NCBI GenBank assembly: GCA_963809245.1
Contig: CAWEIU010000001.1
Span: 496,001-560,000 of the forward strand
DNA: 64,000 nt
From: Roseiarcus sp963809245
GTDB taxonomy: Bacteria > Pseudomonadota > Alphaproteobacteria > Rhizobiales > Beijerinckiaceae
Direction: 5' to 3'
Shown here: positions 15,975-24,810 of the stretch, in pieces
Numbering within the stretch: position 1 is the stretch's first letter
How the letters are laid out: the number at the start of each line of letters is the position of its first letter
Notes under the pieces: model-generated
What the model was told of the DNA's origin: nothing
Database searches by the model: none
What the model saw: the letters and a program-made list of their open reading frames with translations, nothing else
Position numbers and translations under genes: made by a program

Positions 15975-16856
15975 ATGACGGCATGCGAACGAATCGGGTT
16001 GCTTCCGGTGGCGAAACGAGCGGGGAGCGCTCTGGTCGGAATGTTCGCAGCCTCGGCCGCCTGGGCTGACAGCTATGGACACGCCGAGCCGGGCCAGATC
16101 GGGTTTCAGGAGCCGGTGACCGACCTCGCGCGCTATCTCCAGTGGTTCCACAATGTGGTGCTGCTGCCGGTCATCATCGCGATTTCGCTCTTCGTTCTCG
16201 GATTGCTGCTTTATACGGTGTGGCGGTTCAACGAAAAGGCCAATCCGACGCCTTCGAAGACCACGCATCACACGGGCGTCGAAGTCGCCTGGACCGTGGT
16301 GCCGGTGATCATTCTCGTCTTCATCGCCATTCCCTCGTTCCGGCTGCTGACGATGCAACTCACGATCCCGGCCGCCGACGTGACGATCAAAGTGACGGGC
16401 TCGCAGTGGCACTGGAACTATTCCTATCCAAAGGACCAAGGCGACTTCTCCTTCGACTCCTACATCAAGGATGAGAAGGATCTGAAGCCGGAGAACGGCG
16501 ATTTGCGCCTACTCGCCGTCGACAACGAGGCCGTCGTGCCGATCAACAAGGTCGTCACGCTGCAAGTCACGTCGACCGACGTCATCCACTCCTTCGTTGT
16601 GCAATCGTTCGGCGTCCGCATCGACGCGGTGCCGGGGCGCCTCAACGAAACGTGGTTCAAGGCGGACCGCGAAGGCGTGTATTATGGGCAGTGCTCCAAG
16701 CTCTGCGGCAAGGATCACGCCTACATGCCGATCGCGTTTCGAGTCGTCAGCGATGACCAGTACAAGGCTTGGCTCGCCGACTCGAAGAAGAAGTTCGCGG
16801 CGACGGGAAGCGCTGTTCGCTATGCTGGCGCCGACGGCGCCGCTGAGCGAGAATAG
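15975..16856 (+). CDS. coxB: Cytochrome c oxidase subunit II (aa3 type)
   Basis: A 293-residue subunit II. Residues 1-31 form a signal peptide, and two transmembrane helices follow (about 60-85 and 103-125). The C-terminal cupredoxin domain holds the binuclear CuA site, which takes electrons from cytochrome c: C240, C244, H248 and M251 in QCSKLCGKDHAYMP, with the upstream ligand His in TSTDVIHSF. The ATG at 15975 is chosen because ggacgggcggg precedes it; an upstream ATG at 15948 lacks one. First gene of the oxidase operon. Confidence 0.96.
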   Translation: MTACERIGLLPVAKRAGSALVGMFAASAAWADSYGHAEPGQIGFQEPVTDLARYLQWFHNVVLLPVIIAISLFVLGLLLYTVWRFNEKANPTPSKTTHHTGVEVAWTVVPVIILVFIAIPSFRLLTMQLTIPAADVTIKVTGSQWHWNYSYPKDQGDFSFDSYIKDEKDLKPENGDLRLLAVDNEAVVPINKVVTLQVTSTDVIHSFVVQSFGVRIDAVPGRLNETWFKADREGVYYGQCSKLCGKDHAYMPIAFRVVSDDQYKAWLADSKKKFAATGSAVRYAGADGAAERE

Positions 16857-16916
16857 CGCGCCCGAGCGGCCGACAAACCAACCCTGAACAGGCGCTGACT
16901 TTCGAGGTAAGGCTTC

Positions 16917-18587
16917 ATGGCGAGCGACGCTGCAACTCACGACGATGGTCACGCGGAGGGCCACGGCCACCCCACGGGCTGGCGTCGATATCTCTTCTCG
17001 ACCAACCATAAAGACATCGGCACGCTGTATCTGATCTTCGCGGTCATCGCGGGCCTCATCGGTTCGGCGCTCTCGGGCGCGATCCGTCTGGAGCTGATGG
17101 AGCCGGGGGTGCAGATCTTCCCGATCATCTCCGCGATCCTGGCGGGCGACGGCTCGCTCGACGCCGCCAAGAACATGTACAACGTGTTCATCACCGCGCA
17201 CGGCGTCATCATGATCTTCTTCATGGTGATGCCGGCGTTGATCGGCGGCTTCGGCAACTGGTTCGTGCCGCTGATGATTGGCGCGCCGGACATGGCCTTC
17301 CCGCGCATGAACAACATTTCGTTCTGGCTGCTGCCGGCCTCGTTCACGCTGTTGATCATCTCGATGTTCGTGGAAGGATCGCCCGGCATGCACGGCTTCG
17401 GCGGCGGCTGGGTGCTCTATCCGCCGTTCTCCTCACTCGTCGGCACGCCCGGCCCGGCGATGGATTTCGTCATTCTGTCGCTGCATCTCGCCGGCGCCTC
17501 GTCGATTCTCGGCGCGATCAATTTCATCACGACGATTTTCAACATGCGCGCGCCGGGGATGACCATGCACCGGATGCCGCTGTTCGTCTGGTCGGTGCTG
17601 GTGACCGCGTTCCTGCTCGTTCTGGCGCTGCCGGTCCTCGCTGGCGCCATCACGATGCTGCTGACCGACCGTAATTTCGGCACGACCTTCTTCAATCCCG
17701 CCGGCGGCGGCGATCCGATCCTGTTCCAGCACCTGTTCTGGTTCTTCGGCCACCCCGAAGTCTACATCCTGATCCTGCCGGGCTTCGGCATCATCAGCCA
17801 GATCATGGCGACCTTCTCGCGCAAGCCGGTGTTCGGCTATCTCGGCATGGTCTACGCGATGGTGGCGATCGGCGCGATCGGCTTCGTGGTCTGGGCCCAT
17901 CACATGTACACAGTGGGCCTTTCGCTCAACACGCAGCGCTACTTCGTGTTCGCGACGATGGTGATCGCCGTGCCGACTGGCGTAAAAGTGTTCTCCTGGA
18001 TCGCGACCATGTGGGGCGGCTCGATCTCGCTGCGTGCGCCGATGGTGTGGGCAATCGGTTTCATTCTGGTGTTCACGATCGGCGGCGTCACCGGCGTCGT
18101 GCTCGCCAACGCCGGCGTCGACCGCGCGCTGCACGAGACCTATTACGTCGTGGCGCATTTCCACTACACAATGTCGCTCGGCGCGGTGTTCTCGATCTTC
18201 GCTGGCTTCTACTATTGGTTCCCGAAGATCACCGGCTATATGTACGACGAGCGCCTTTCCAAATTGCACTTCTGGCTTCTGTTCATCGGCATCAACGTCG
18301 TGTTTTTCCCGCAGCATTTCCTCGGCCTCGCCGGCATGCCGCGGCGCTACATCGACTATCCCGACGCTTATGCGCAGTGGAACTTCGTCTCGTCGGTGGG
18401 CGCCTTGATCGCCGGCGTGGCGACCGTCGTGTTCCTCTATACGGTGTACGAGGCGTTTGCGCGCAAGCGCTTGGCGGGCGATAATCCCTGGGGAGTGGGC
18501 GCGACGACGCTGGAATGGACCTTGCCGTCGCCGCCTCCGTTCCATCAATACGAGACCCTGCCGCAGATCACCGGCGCGGATCACTAA
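16917..18587 (+). CDS. coxA: Cytochrome c oxidase subunit I
   Basis: A 556-residue, 12-helix catalytic subunit of the aa3-type heme-copper oxidase. It reduces oxygen and pumps protons. Visible are the low-spin heme ligand region (NVFITAHGVIMIFFMVMP), the CuB His and cross-linked Tyr in FWFFGHPEVYILILPGFG, the two CuB His in WAHHMY, and heme a3 and a ligands in YYVVAHFHYTMSLGA. The K- and D-channel residues are in the usual segments. A clear gaggtaagg ribosome-binding site lies before the ATG. Followed by two hairpins, the second of terminator form. Confidence 0.98.
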   Translation: MASDAATHDDGHAEGHGHPTGWRRYLFSTNHKDIGTLYLIFAVIAGLIGSALSGAIRLELMEPGVQIFPIISAILAGDGSLDAAKNMYNVFITAHGVIMIFFMVMPALIGGFGNWFVPLMIGAPDMAFPRMNNISFWLLPASFTLLIISMFVEGSPGMHGFGGGWVLYPPFSSLVGTPGPAMDFVILSLHLAGASSILGAINFITTIFNMRAPGMTMHRMPLFVWSVLVTAFLLVLALPVLAGAITMLLTDRNFGTTFFNPAGGGDPILFQHLFWFFGHPEVYILILPGFGIISQIMATFSRKPVFGYLGMVYAMVAIGAIGFVVWAHHMYTVGLSLNTQRYFVFATMVIAVPTGVKVFSWIATMWGGSISLRAPMVWAIGFILVFTIGGVTGVVLANAGVDRALHETYYVVAHFHYTMSLGAVFSIFAGFYYWFPKITGYMYDERLSKLHFWLLFIGINVVFFPQHFLGLAGMPRRYIDYPDAYAQWNFVSSVGALIAGVATVVFLYTVYEAFARKRLAGDNPWGVGATTLEWTLPSPPPFHQYETLPQITGADH

Positions 18588-18591
18588 CCTT

Positions 18592-18658
18592 CTTCCGGCC
18601 GGCTCCCTCGGAGGCGGCCGGAAGGTAGCGCGCTCCCGTTGAGGAGCGCGCGCTTTTT
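18592..18658 (+). terminator. Two consecutive hairpins after coxA, the second a Rho-independent terminator
   Basis: The first hairpin has 10-bp arms, cttccggccg (18592-18601) and cggccggaag (18615-18624). The second pairs gcgcgctcc (18628-18636) with ggagcgcgc (18643-18651) around a 6-base loop and is followed by a run of five T. This should end or attenuate coxBA transcription, so the downstream assembly genes ctaB-ctaG-coxC may be expressed at a lower level. Confidence 0.75.
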
Positions 18659-18672
18659 GTAAAGTTTTTCTG

Positions 18673-19617
18673 ATGAGCATAGTTGGCCAAGACACATCCA
18701 GCCTCGAAGCCGTCGACCTCGGCTTCGAAGGCGGCCCGCGCGAGTACATCTCGCTGCTCAAGCCGCGGGTGATGTCGCTTGTCGTGCTCACGGCGCTGGC
18801 CGGCATGTTGTGCGCGCCCAATCCCATTCACCCCGTGATCGGTTTCGCCTCGCTGGCGGCGATCTCGGTCGGGGCAGGGGCGGCCGGGGCGCTCAATATG
18901 TGGTGGGACGCCGACATCGACGTGCTGATGGCGCGCACGCGCCTTCGCGCCATTCCCTCCGGCCGGGTCTCGCCGGACGAGGCGCTGAGCTTCGGCCTTA
19001 TTCTGTCGTTCTTCGCGGTGCTGACCCTCGCGGCGGCGGCGAATTTCCTCGCCGCCGGTCTGCTCGCCTTCACGATCTTCTTTTACGCCGTGATCTACAC
19101 GATGTGGCTGAAGCGCTCGACGCCGCAGAACATCGTGATCGGCGGCGCGGCCGGCGCGTTGCCGCCGGTCGTCGGCTACGCCGCCGCGAGCGGCAGCGTG
19201 ACGCTCGACAGCCTGCTGCTGTTCGCCATCATTTTCATGTGGACCCCGCCGCACTTCTGGGCGCTGGCGTTGGTCAAGAGCCGGGACTACGAGCGGGCCG
19301 GCGTGCCGATGATGCCGAACGTGAAGGGGCCGTCGCGCACTCGGCTTGAAATTCTCCTCTACACGCTGGTGCTCGCGCCGCTCGGTGTGGCGCCCTGGTT
19401 CACCGGCATGGGCGGCGGACTCTACGCCGCGGCGGCGATCGTCGGCGGCGCGGCCATGATCGTGCTGGCGGCGCGCGTCTATTTGGTCCGCGAGGGCCCG
19501 GCGGCGAACAAGGTCGCGATGCAGCTTTTCGGCTATTCGATTGTCTATCTTTTCCTTCTTATGACCTTGCTCGTGGCGGAACATGGCCTCGGGTTGATCG
19601 CGCGCTGGGGCCTCTGA
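18673..19617 (+). CDS. ctaB: Heme o synthase (protoheme IX farnesyltransferase)
   Basis: A 314-residue UbiA-superfamily prenyltransferase with about nine transmembrane helices. It adds farnesyl to heme b, giving heme o for the aa3 oxidase. The Asp-rich prenyl-diphosphate site is NMWWDADIDVLMARTRLRA near residues 76-94, and the second conserved loop is HFWALALVKSRDYERAGVPMMP. Its start lies 86 bases after coxA, behind a terminator-like hairpin, and the gene is followed four bases later by a very small ORF and then ctaG. Confidence 0.96.
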   Translation: MSIVGQDTSSLEAVDLGFEGGPREYISLLKPRVMSLVVLTALAGMLCAPNPIHPVIGFASLAAISVGAGAAGALNMWWDADIDVLMARTRLRAIPSGRVSPDEALSFGLILSFFAVLTLAAAANFLAAGLLAFTIFFYAVIYTMWLKRSTPQNIVIGGAAGALPPVVGYAAASGSVTLDSLLLFAIIFMWTPPHFWALALVKSRDYERAGVPMMPNVKGPSRTRLEILLYTLVLAPLGVAPWFTGMGGGLYAAAAIVGGAAMIVLAARVYLVREGPAANKVAMQLFGYSIVYLFLLMTLLVAEHGLGLIARWGL

Positions 19618-19621
19618 GGGC

Positions 19622-19786
19622 ATGACGATGGCCGAGAACCCGCCCGCCGGTCTGACTGCCGCGCAATTGCGCAATCGCCGCCGGCGCAATGTCGCGATCG
19701 GCCTCAGCGTCGCCTTTCTCGCCGCGCTCTTCTACGCGATCACGATCGTGAAGATTGGCCCGAACGCGCTGCAACCGCTCCCGTGA
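19622..19786 (+). CDS. Small single-helix membrane protein in the oxidase operon (CoxF-like)
   Basis: A 54-residue protein between ctaB and ctaG. The ATG at 19622 follows the ctaB stop by four bases, and its TGA overlaps the ctaG GTG (gtga). The N-terminal half is hydrophilic and Arg-rich (AAQLRNRRRRNVAIG), followed by one membrane helix (LSVAFLAALFYAITIVKIG) and a short polar end. This position and layout match the small CoxF-type/cytochrome-oxidase assembly ORF found between ctaB and ctaG in many Hyphomicrobiales. Its exact role is unknown; an assembly or stability factor is likely. Confidence 0.8.
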   Translation: MTMAENPPAGLTAAQLRNRRRRNVAIGLSVAFLAALFYAITIVKIGPNALQPLP

Positions 19787-20400
19787 GGCCCGCCATGCCG
19801 CCAGATCGTCCTCCCCTTGCCTCCGACGCCCGCAACCGGCGCGTCGGGGTGATCGTCGCCTTGACGGCGGTGGCGATGGTCGGCGCTTCCTATGCGGCGG
19901 TCCCCCTCTATGCGGCGTTCTGCAAGGCGACAGGCTTTGCCGGCACGACGCAGGTCGCCAGAACCAATTCCGGCGTCAGAGGCGTACGCACCATCTCGGT
20001 GCGGTTCGACGCGAACGTCGCGCCCGGTCTCGATTGGACCTTCGAGCCCGAGACGCCAACGGTCAAGCTACGCACCGGCGCGACGACGACCGTCTTCTTT
20101 CGCGTCCACAATCGTGATCCCCACGAGACCGCGGCTGTCGCGGTCTACAATGTGACGCCGGAAGTGTCCGGCGCATGGTTCGACAAGATCTCCTGCTTCT
20201 GCTTCACCGAGCAGAAGCTCGGTCCCAATGAGACCGCCGAACTGCCGGTCGTGTTCTTCCTCGATCCCCGACTCGAGAAGGATCACACGATGGACGCGGT
20301 CGACGCGATCACCTTGTCCTATACGCTCTTCACGCCGAGCAAGCCGGACAAACCGGTAGCGTTGGCGGCGCCGCCAGGCGAGGGTGGTGGGCGCCTTTAG
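19783..20400 (+). CDS. ctaG: Cytochrome c oxidase assembly protein CtaG/Cox11
   Basis: A 205-residue Cox11-type copper chaperone that delivers copper to the CuB site of subunit I. One N-terminal membrane helix (about residues 21-44, VGVIVALTAVAMVGASYAAV) anchors an immunoglobulin-like periplasmic domain. The copper-binding pair is CFCF in WFDKISCFCFTEQKL, and the upstream conserved Cys is in AAFCKATG. The GTG at 19783 overlaps the stop of the small ORF; an ATG four codons later (19795) is an alternative start. Confidence 0.95.
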   Translation: MRPAMPPDRPPLASDARNRRVGVIVALTAVAMVGASYAAVPLYAAFCKATGFAGTTQVARTNSGVRGVRTISVRFDANVAPGLDWTFEPETPTVKLRTGATTTVFFRVHNRDPHETAAVAVYNVTPEVSGAWFDKISCFCFTEQKLGPNETAELPVVFFLDPRLEKDHTMDAVDAITLSYTLFTPSKPDKPVALAAPPGEGGGRL

Positions 20401-20480
20401 CCGCCGGGCTCGCTGGCGATAAGACAAAACGAAGCAACCAACCGGCCTCGAGGCCGGAAAAATTCAAGAGGGGAGTTCGA

Positions 20481-21350
20481 ATGGCCGAAGCGCACGCCAA
20501 GCCGCATCACGATTACCACCTGGTCAACCCCAGTCCGTGGCCGTTGATCGGTTCGATCTTCGCCTTTCTGACCGCGGTCGGGCTCATCCTGTCGATGCAT
20601 TCCAAGGACATGGCGCTCGGCCGGTTCGGCCTGCCGCTGCTGGGCGTTGGCATCGCCGGCGTGCTCTATGTGATGGCCTCCTGGTGGTTCGACGTCGTCC
20701 ATGAGGCGGAAAACGGCGATCACACAAGGGTGGTGCAGATCAGCCACCGCTACGGCATGATCCTGTTCATCGCCTCCGAGGTGATGTTCTTCGTCGCTTG
20801 GTTCTGGGCCTTCTTCGACGCCTCGCTGTTCTCCAACGAAACGATCCAGTACAGCCGTCTCGCCTTCACCGGCGGCGTCTGGCCGCCCAAGGGCACTGAG
20901 GTCCTCGATCCGCTCAATCTGCCGCTGCTCAACACCCTGATCCTGCTCACCTCGGGCGCGACGGTCACGTGGGCGCATCACGCGCTGCTGCACAATGACC
21001 GCAAAGGCCTGAAGACCGGCCTGACGCTGACCATCCTGCTCGGACTCTGCTTCACCTGCGTTCAGGCGTGGGAATACGCGCACGCGCCGTTCTCGTTCTC
21101 CAATTCGATCTATGGCGCGACCTTTTTCATGGCGACGGGCTTCCACGGCGCCCACGTGATCATCGGCACGATCTTCCTGATCGTTTGTTTGGTGCGCGCT
21201 AACGCAGGCCAGTTCACCCCCAAGCAACACCTCGGCTTCGAGTTCGCCGCCTGGTACTGGCACTTCGTCGACGTGGTCTGGCTGTTCCTGTTCGCTTGCA
21301 TCTACGTCTGGGGCTCGTGGGGCGCGACGATCGAGGGCGCGGCCAATTGA
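20481..21350 (+). CDS. coxC: Cytochrome c oxidase subunit III
   Basis: A 289-residue, seven-helix subunit III that stabilises the oxidase core and helps proton uptake. Typical segments are KPHHDYHLVNPSPWPLIGS at the N-terminus, RYGMILFIASEVMFFVAWFWAFF, GATVTWAHHALL, and FEFAAWYWHFVDVVWLFLFA with its conserved Glu and His at the end. A strong gaggggag ribosome-binding site precedes the ATG by about six bases. It follows ctaG by 80 bases in the same operon. Confidence 0.97.
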   Translation: MAEAHAKPHHDYHLVNPSPWPLIGSIFAFLTAVGLILSMHSKDMALGRFGLPLLGVGIAGVLYVMASWWFDVVHEAENGDHTRVVQISHRYGMILFIASEVMFFVAWFWAFFDASLFSNETIQYSRLAFTGGVWPPKGTEVLDPLNLPLLNTLILLTSGATVTWAHHALLHNDRKGLKTGLTLTILLGLCFTCVQAWEYAHAPFSFSNSIYGATFFMATGFHGAHVIIGTIFLIVCLVRANAGQFTPKQHLGFEFAAWYWHFVDVVWLFLFACIYVWGSWGATIEGAAN

Positions 21351-21369
21351 CGCGCCGCCGCAATTGGCG

Positions 21370-21753
21370 ATGGAAGCTGACGAGCGACGATACCCACCAA
21401 TCTCTCCGGTGACGACCGGCCTCGCGGGCCGTTGCCCGCGCTGCGGGGAAGGCCGCTTGTTTTCCGGCTTCCTCGCGGTGGCCCCGAACTGCGAGGTCTG
21501 CGGCCTCGACTATGCCTTCGCCGATTCAGGCGACGGACCGGCCGTCCTGGTCACTCTGTTGGCGGGTTTCCTGGTTCTCGGCCTTGCGCTCGCGGTGGAG
21601 GTGACCTACGAACCGCCCTTCTGGGTCTACGCCGTCGTCTTCATCCCGCTGACGCTGGTAGTGTGCCTTGGCATGTTGCGTCCGCTGAAGGGCTTCTTGA
21701 TCGCTTCCCAATACGTCAACAACGCCGCGCCGGGCCAGTTGAAGAAGCCATGA
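21370..21753 (+). CDS. DUF983 family zinc-ribbon membrane protein
   Basis: A 127-residue protein with two CxxC pairs, C22/C25 and C41/C44 (RCPRCGEGRL and CEVCGLDY), forming a small zinc ribbon. Two transmembrane helices follow, at about residues 55-76 and 82-103. This is the DUF983 layout regularly found between coxC and surf1 in alphaproteobacteria. Its role in oxidase biogenesis is presumed only from this linkage. The ATG at 21370 is preferred to a TTG two codons earlier. Its stop overlaps the surf1 start (atga). Confidence 0.9.
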   Translation: MEADERRYPPISPVTTGLAGRCPRCGEGRLFSGFLAVAPNCEVCGLDYAFADSGDGPAVLVTLLAGFLVLGLALAVEVTYEPPFWVYAVVFIPLTLVVCLGMLRPLKGFLIASQYVNNAAPGQLKKP

Positions 21754-22532
21754 ATCGGCGCGTTGTCTCCCTCATCGCGCCGGCCGTCGCGACGCTGGTT
21801 GGCGTCGCGATCCTCATCGCGCTCGGCGACTGGCAGTTGCATCGTCTGGCCTGGAAGGAGGGGCTGATCGCTGAGGTGTCGACGCGCGTCCACGCCCCGC
21901 CCGTCGATCCGCCCCCGGAGGCCGAGTGGCCCTCGCTCAAGCCGACCGACTACGAATATCGCCACGTGCGCGTCGCCGGCGTCTATGACGCCGCTCACCA
22001 GGCGCTCGTCTATCGCGCGCTCGAGAGCCCGCACGGTCCCTATGCGGGCCCGGGATATCTCGTCATTACGCCGCTGCGGCTGGCGAGCGGCGCCGTTATC
22101 CTGGTCAATCGCGGCTTCGTGCCTCAGGATCAGAAAGACAAAGCCGCCTTGGGCGCGGATCAGAGAGAGACGGCGGTCACGGGGCTGATGCGGTCGAGCG
22201 AGGACCGCAACCTCTTCACCCCCGCCGACGATCCGGCGAACGGGCGCTGGTACACGCGCGACGTCGCGGCGATCGCCCATGCCATGGGCCTCAGTCGGTT
22301 TGCGCCGTTCTCCATCGACGCCGACGCGAGCGCCAATCGCAACGCCTTGCCTGAAGGCGGCGAGACGGTGATCGACTTCCCGAACAACCACTTCTCCTAT
22401 GCGCTGACGTGGTTCGGCATGGCCCTGGCGCTGATCGGCGTCTTCGTCGCCTATGCGGTCAGCCAGCTCCGCGCGCCCGATGATGACGCCGACATCCCGC
22501 CCGCCGCCGCAAAGCGCGACGGCTCTGCCTAG
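21750..22532 (+). CDS. SURF1-family cytochrome oxidase biogenesis protein
   Basis: A 260-residue SURF1/Shy1-type protein that helps insert heme a into subunit I. It has the classical two-helix hairpin: an N-terminal helix (about residues 9-27) and a C-terminal helix (about 217-238), with a large periplasmic loop between. Signatures are GDWQLHRLAWKEGLI, RHVRVAGVYD, GYLVITPLRLASGAVILVNRGFVP, and NNHFSYALTWFGMALALIG. The ATG overlaps the stop of the DUF983 gene, so the two are coupled. It is the last gene of the oxidase operon and abuts a convergent transporter gene. Confidence 0.94.
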   Translation: MNRRVVSLIAPAVATLVGVAILIALGDWQLHRLAWKEGLIAEVSTRVHAPPVDPPPEAEWPSLKPTDYEYRHVRVAGVYDAAHQALVYRALESPHGPYAGPGYLVITPLRLASGAVILVNRGFVPQDQKDKAALGADQRETAVTGLMRSSEDRNLFTPADDPANGRWYTRDVAAIAHAMGLSRFAPFSIDADASANRNALPEGGETVIDFPNNHFSYALTWFGMALALIGVFVAYAVSQLRAPDDDADIPPAAAKRDGSA

Positions 22533-22536
22533 CGCG

Positions 22537-24462
22537 TCAGTGCTTGGCGCTGAGGGACGAGACCCCGGTCCGTGGTTCGACAAGACGGGGGCCGTCCTCG
22601 GCGGGCGGGAGGGATTTCGTCGCCTCGACGCAGAAGTCGACCGCTTCGCGTAGCGAGGCGACGGTCGCGTCGGAATTGGAGATTTCCGCGGGATCGGAGA
22701 GGTCGCCGGCGCCCCACACGCAGACGACGATCGGCGTGCCGGGAAATCGCTTACGCAGCCGGCGCACCGAATATCGCACGGACGCGATGTGCAAGTGATC
22801 GAGATAGATGATTGCGATCGCGCCGAGCTCCTTGGCGTCGACCGGCGGCGCCCCGTTGGAGGAGAGGCTTTGTGGCCCGAGCATGCGCGCCGGCACGTGT
22901 TCGCGGCCGAGCAACTGGACGAGAATCGCGCAGGCGGCCTGGTCGAGCGGCGTTCGCCCCGCAACACAAAGAACCTTGCGCTCCGGCGGCGTCGGTGCGC
23001 TGTCCTCGCGCTCCTCCGGCATGGCGAGGGCCGAATCCTCGCCGGACGCATCGACATGGTCGGCGAGGTTCGCGACCAGGTGCGCGACGGCGGCGTAGAC
23101 GCCTGCCTGCCGATGGGGCTCCAGCACGCCGCGATCGACGTCCGCTTGCGCCAGCGCGAGCGCGGGCATGGCGACGTCCTCGTAATAGTCGACAAGCGTC
23201 ATTGATTTGAACAGGCGTTCCGCCTGGAGCGTCGCCTCGTCGGGATCGGAGGCGAGAATGCGCTGATAGAGGCTCTGCTCAGGTGAGAGGGGCGGGCGGT
23301 CGCCGAGCAGCAGCTCGATGAAATTCAGGCTCTCGACATGCCGCCCGAGCACGACGAGGCAGGCGGTGATCGGCGTCGACAACAGGAGGCCAGGCGGCCC
23401 CCAGATCAGCGTCCAGAACGCCGCGGCGACGATGACGGCGAGCGGGGACATGCCGGTCGTGTGGCCGAACACATGCGGCTCGATCAGTTGGCCGGTGACG
23501 CTCTCGAGCACGAGGAACATCAGTCCGGTTTCGAAGACGAGCGTCCAGCCCGGCGCCACCGCGGCGGCGATCGCCATCGGAAAAGCCGCGCCGATGAACG
23601 CACCGATGTAGGGCAGGAAGCGGATGACCCCGGCGAAGATGCCCCACAGAATGGGGTTGGGCACGCCGATGAAGGCAAGCCCCGCGGCGACAGTCACGCC
23701 GAACGCGGTGTTGATTGCGGTCAGAACCGTGAAATAGCGGCTGAGGCGTTTGGCGGCGTCGTCGAGCGCCTTGGTCGTGCGATGCAGATCGTGCGCGCCG
23801 ATCAGCTTGATCAGACGGTCGCGCAGATCACGCTGTTGCAGCAGAATGAAGATGACGAAGACGACCACGATCGCCGCCGTCGTGAGCGGCGGCAGCAGCG
23901 CCGAGAGAATGCTTTCCAGGATCTGGATCGGCCCGAGCGCCGGCTGGCGAACCTCGACCGGCAGCGGCGGCGCTTCCGTCGCGCCCGTCGGCGCCGCCGG
24001 AGCGGCATGCGATGGGGCTTGGATGGGATTGACGCCATGCAGCAAGCCGGACGCTCGCTCCATCAGGCGAGTGACCAGGTCGGACGTCCGCAACGACTCG
24101 ACCTTGCTGTTGATGACGCGCTGGTAAGCCGGCAAATCGCCGGCGAGCTCGGCGACCTGCTTTCCAATCACGCCGCCGAGCCCGACGAGGATGGCGAAGG
24201 CCATGAAAACGGAGAGAAAGACCGAGAGGGCGTGGCCGAGATAAAGTCGGCGCAACGCGTCGGCCAGCGGCGCCAGAACGAAGCTCAACAGCACCGCGAA
24301 GGCGATCGGAACGAGAACGTCGCGGCCGAAATAGAGGCCGCCGATCACGACGGCGAGGATGACGGCGGTGTAAGCGGCGCGGGCGCGCTCGACCACATCG
24401 CCACGATCTCCGTCGTATGTGGCGATCGCCTCCTCATCAGGCGATTCGTGAGAAGTGGCCAT
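22537..24462 (-). CDS. AI-2E family (PerM-like) transporter with an extra C-terminal cytosolic domain
   Basis: A 641-residue membrane protein. Residues about 30-365 form the AI-2E/PerM domain with the usual pairs of N-terminal helices, a soluble central part interrupted here by a Pro/Ala-rich loop (APSHAAPAAPTGATEAPP), and the C-terminal helix cluster with FIGAAFPMAIAAAV and the conserved GVIRFLPYIGAF and TTGMSPLAVIVAAAFWTLIWG. Residues about 380-641 are extra: a helical part, then a Rossmann-like part containing KVLCVAGRTPLDQAACAILVQLLG and IAIIYLDHLHIASVRYSVRRLRKRFPG. The substrate is unknown. It ends four bases from the convergent SURF1 gene. Confidence 0.88.
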   Translation of the reverse strand: MATSHESPDEEAIATYDGDRGDVVERARAAYTAVILAVVIGGLYFGRDVLVPIAFAVLLSFVLAPLADALRRLYLGHALSVFLSVFMAFAILVGLGGVIGKQVAELAGDLPAYQRVINSKVESLRTSDLVTRLMERASGLLHGVNPIQAPSHAAPAAPTGATEAPPLPVEVRQPALGPIQILESILSALLPPLTTAAIVVVFVIFILLQQRDLRDRLIKLIGAHDLHRTTKALDDAAKRLSRYFTVLTAINTAFGVTVAAGLAFIGVPNPILWGIFAGVIRFLPYIGAFIGAAFPMAIAAAVAPGWTLVFETGLMFLVLESVTGQLIEPHVFGHTTGMSPLAVIVAAAFWTLIWGPPGLLLSTPITACLVVLGRHVESLNFIELLLGDRPPLSPEQSLYQRILASDPDEATLQAERLFKSMTLVDYYEDVAMPALALAQADVDRGVLEPHRQAGVYAAVAHLVANLADHVDASGEDSALAMPEEREDSAPTPPERKVLCVAGRTPLDQAACAILVQLLGREHVPARMLGPQSLSSNGAPPVDAKELGAIAIIYLDHLHIASVRYSVRRLRKRFPGTPIVVCVWGAGDLSDPAEISNSDATVASLREAVDFCVEATKSLPPAEDGPRLVEPRTGVSSLSAKH

Positions 24463-24626
24463 GCGCGCGTCGCTTCGTTGGGGCGAACCCGTGAGCTAAA
24501 CGCAGAGATGATCGTCAGGTTGCGCGGCAGCGCGCCAAAAGTTTCCGCCGTGTCCGCATCGCGAGGCTCGCGCCTCGGCGGGGGAGTTGAGAGGTTTCCA
24601 AAAACCCGCTGTCTTCAGGGGGTTAA

Positions 24627-24701
24627 TGGTGGGCGCTAGAGGGATTGAACCTCTGACCCCTACCATGTCAAGGTAGTGCTCTACCGCTGAGCTAAGCGCC
24701 C
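24627..24701 (-). tRNA. tRNA-Val (anticodon GAC)
   Basis: The minus strand folds into a complete 75-nt tRNA with encoded CCA. The acceptor stem is gggcgct/agcgccc. The D arm is gctcagcggtagagc. The anticodon stem is ctacc/ggtag with loop ttgacat, giving anticodon GAC. The T arm is agaggttcaatccctct. All stems pair perfectly. The gene reads valine codons GUC and GUU. A good promoter lies about 50 bases upstream. Confidence 0.97.
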
Positions 24702-24750
24702 AACTCCGTCGCGCCTCGCATTCGAGGCCTCGCCGCCGCGAGTGGGGCGT

Positions 24751-24779
24751 CGTATAAACAATCGCTTCGTGGTGCGCAA
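24751..24779 (-). promoter_or_regulatory. Sigma-70-type promoter of tRNA-Val
   Basis: On the minus strand, ttgcgc (24774-24779) is followed by a 17-base spacer and tatacg (24751-24756), about 50 bases before the tRNA 5' end. The spacing is optimal and the hexamers are close to the housekeeping consensus. It overlaps the region upstream of the divergent GNAT gene. Confidence 0.55.
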
Positions 24780-24810
24780 TGGCGTTTTTCCAACATTTCT
24801 ATCGAGGCCG

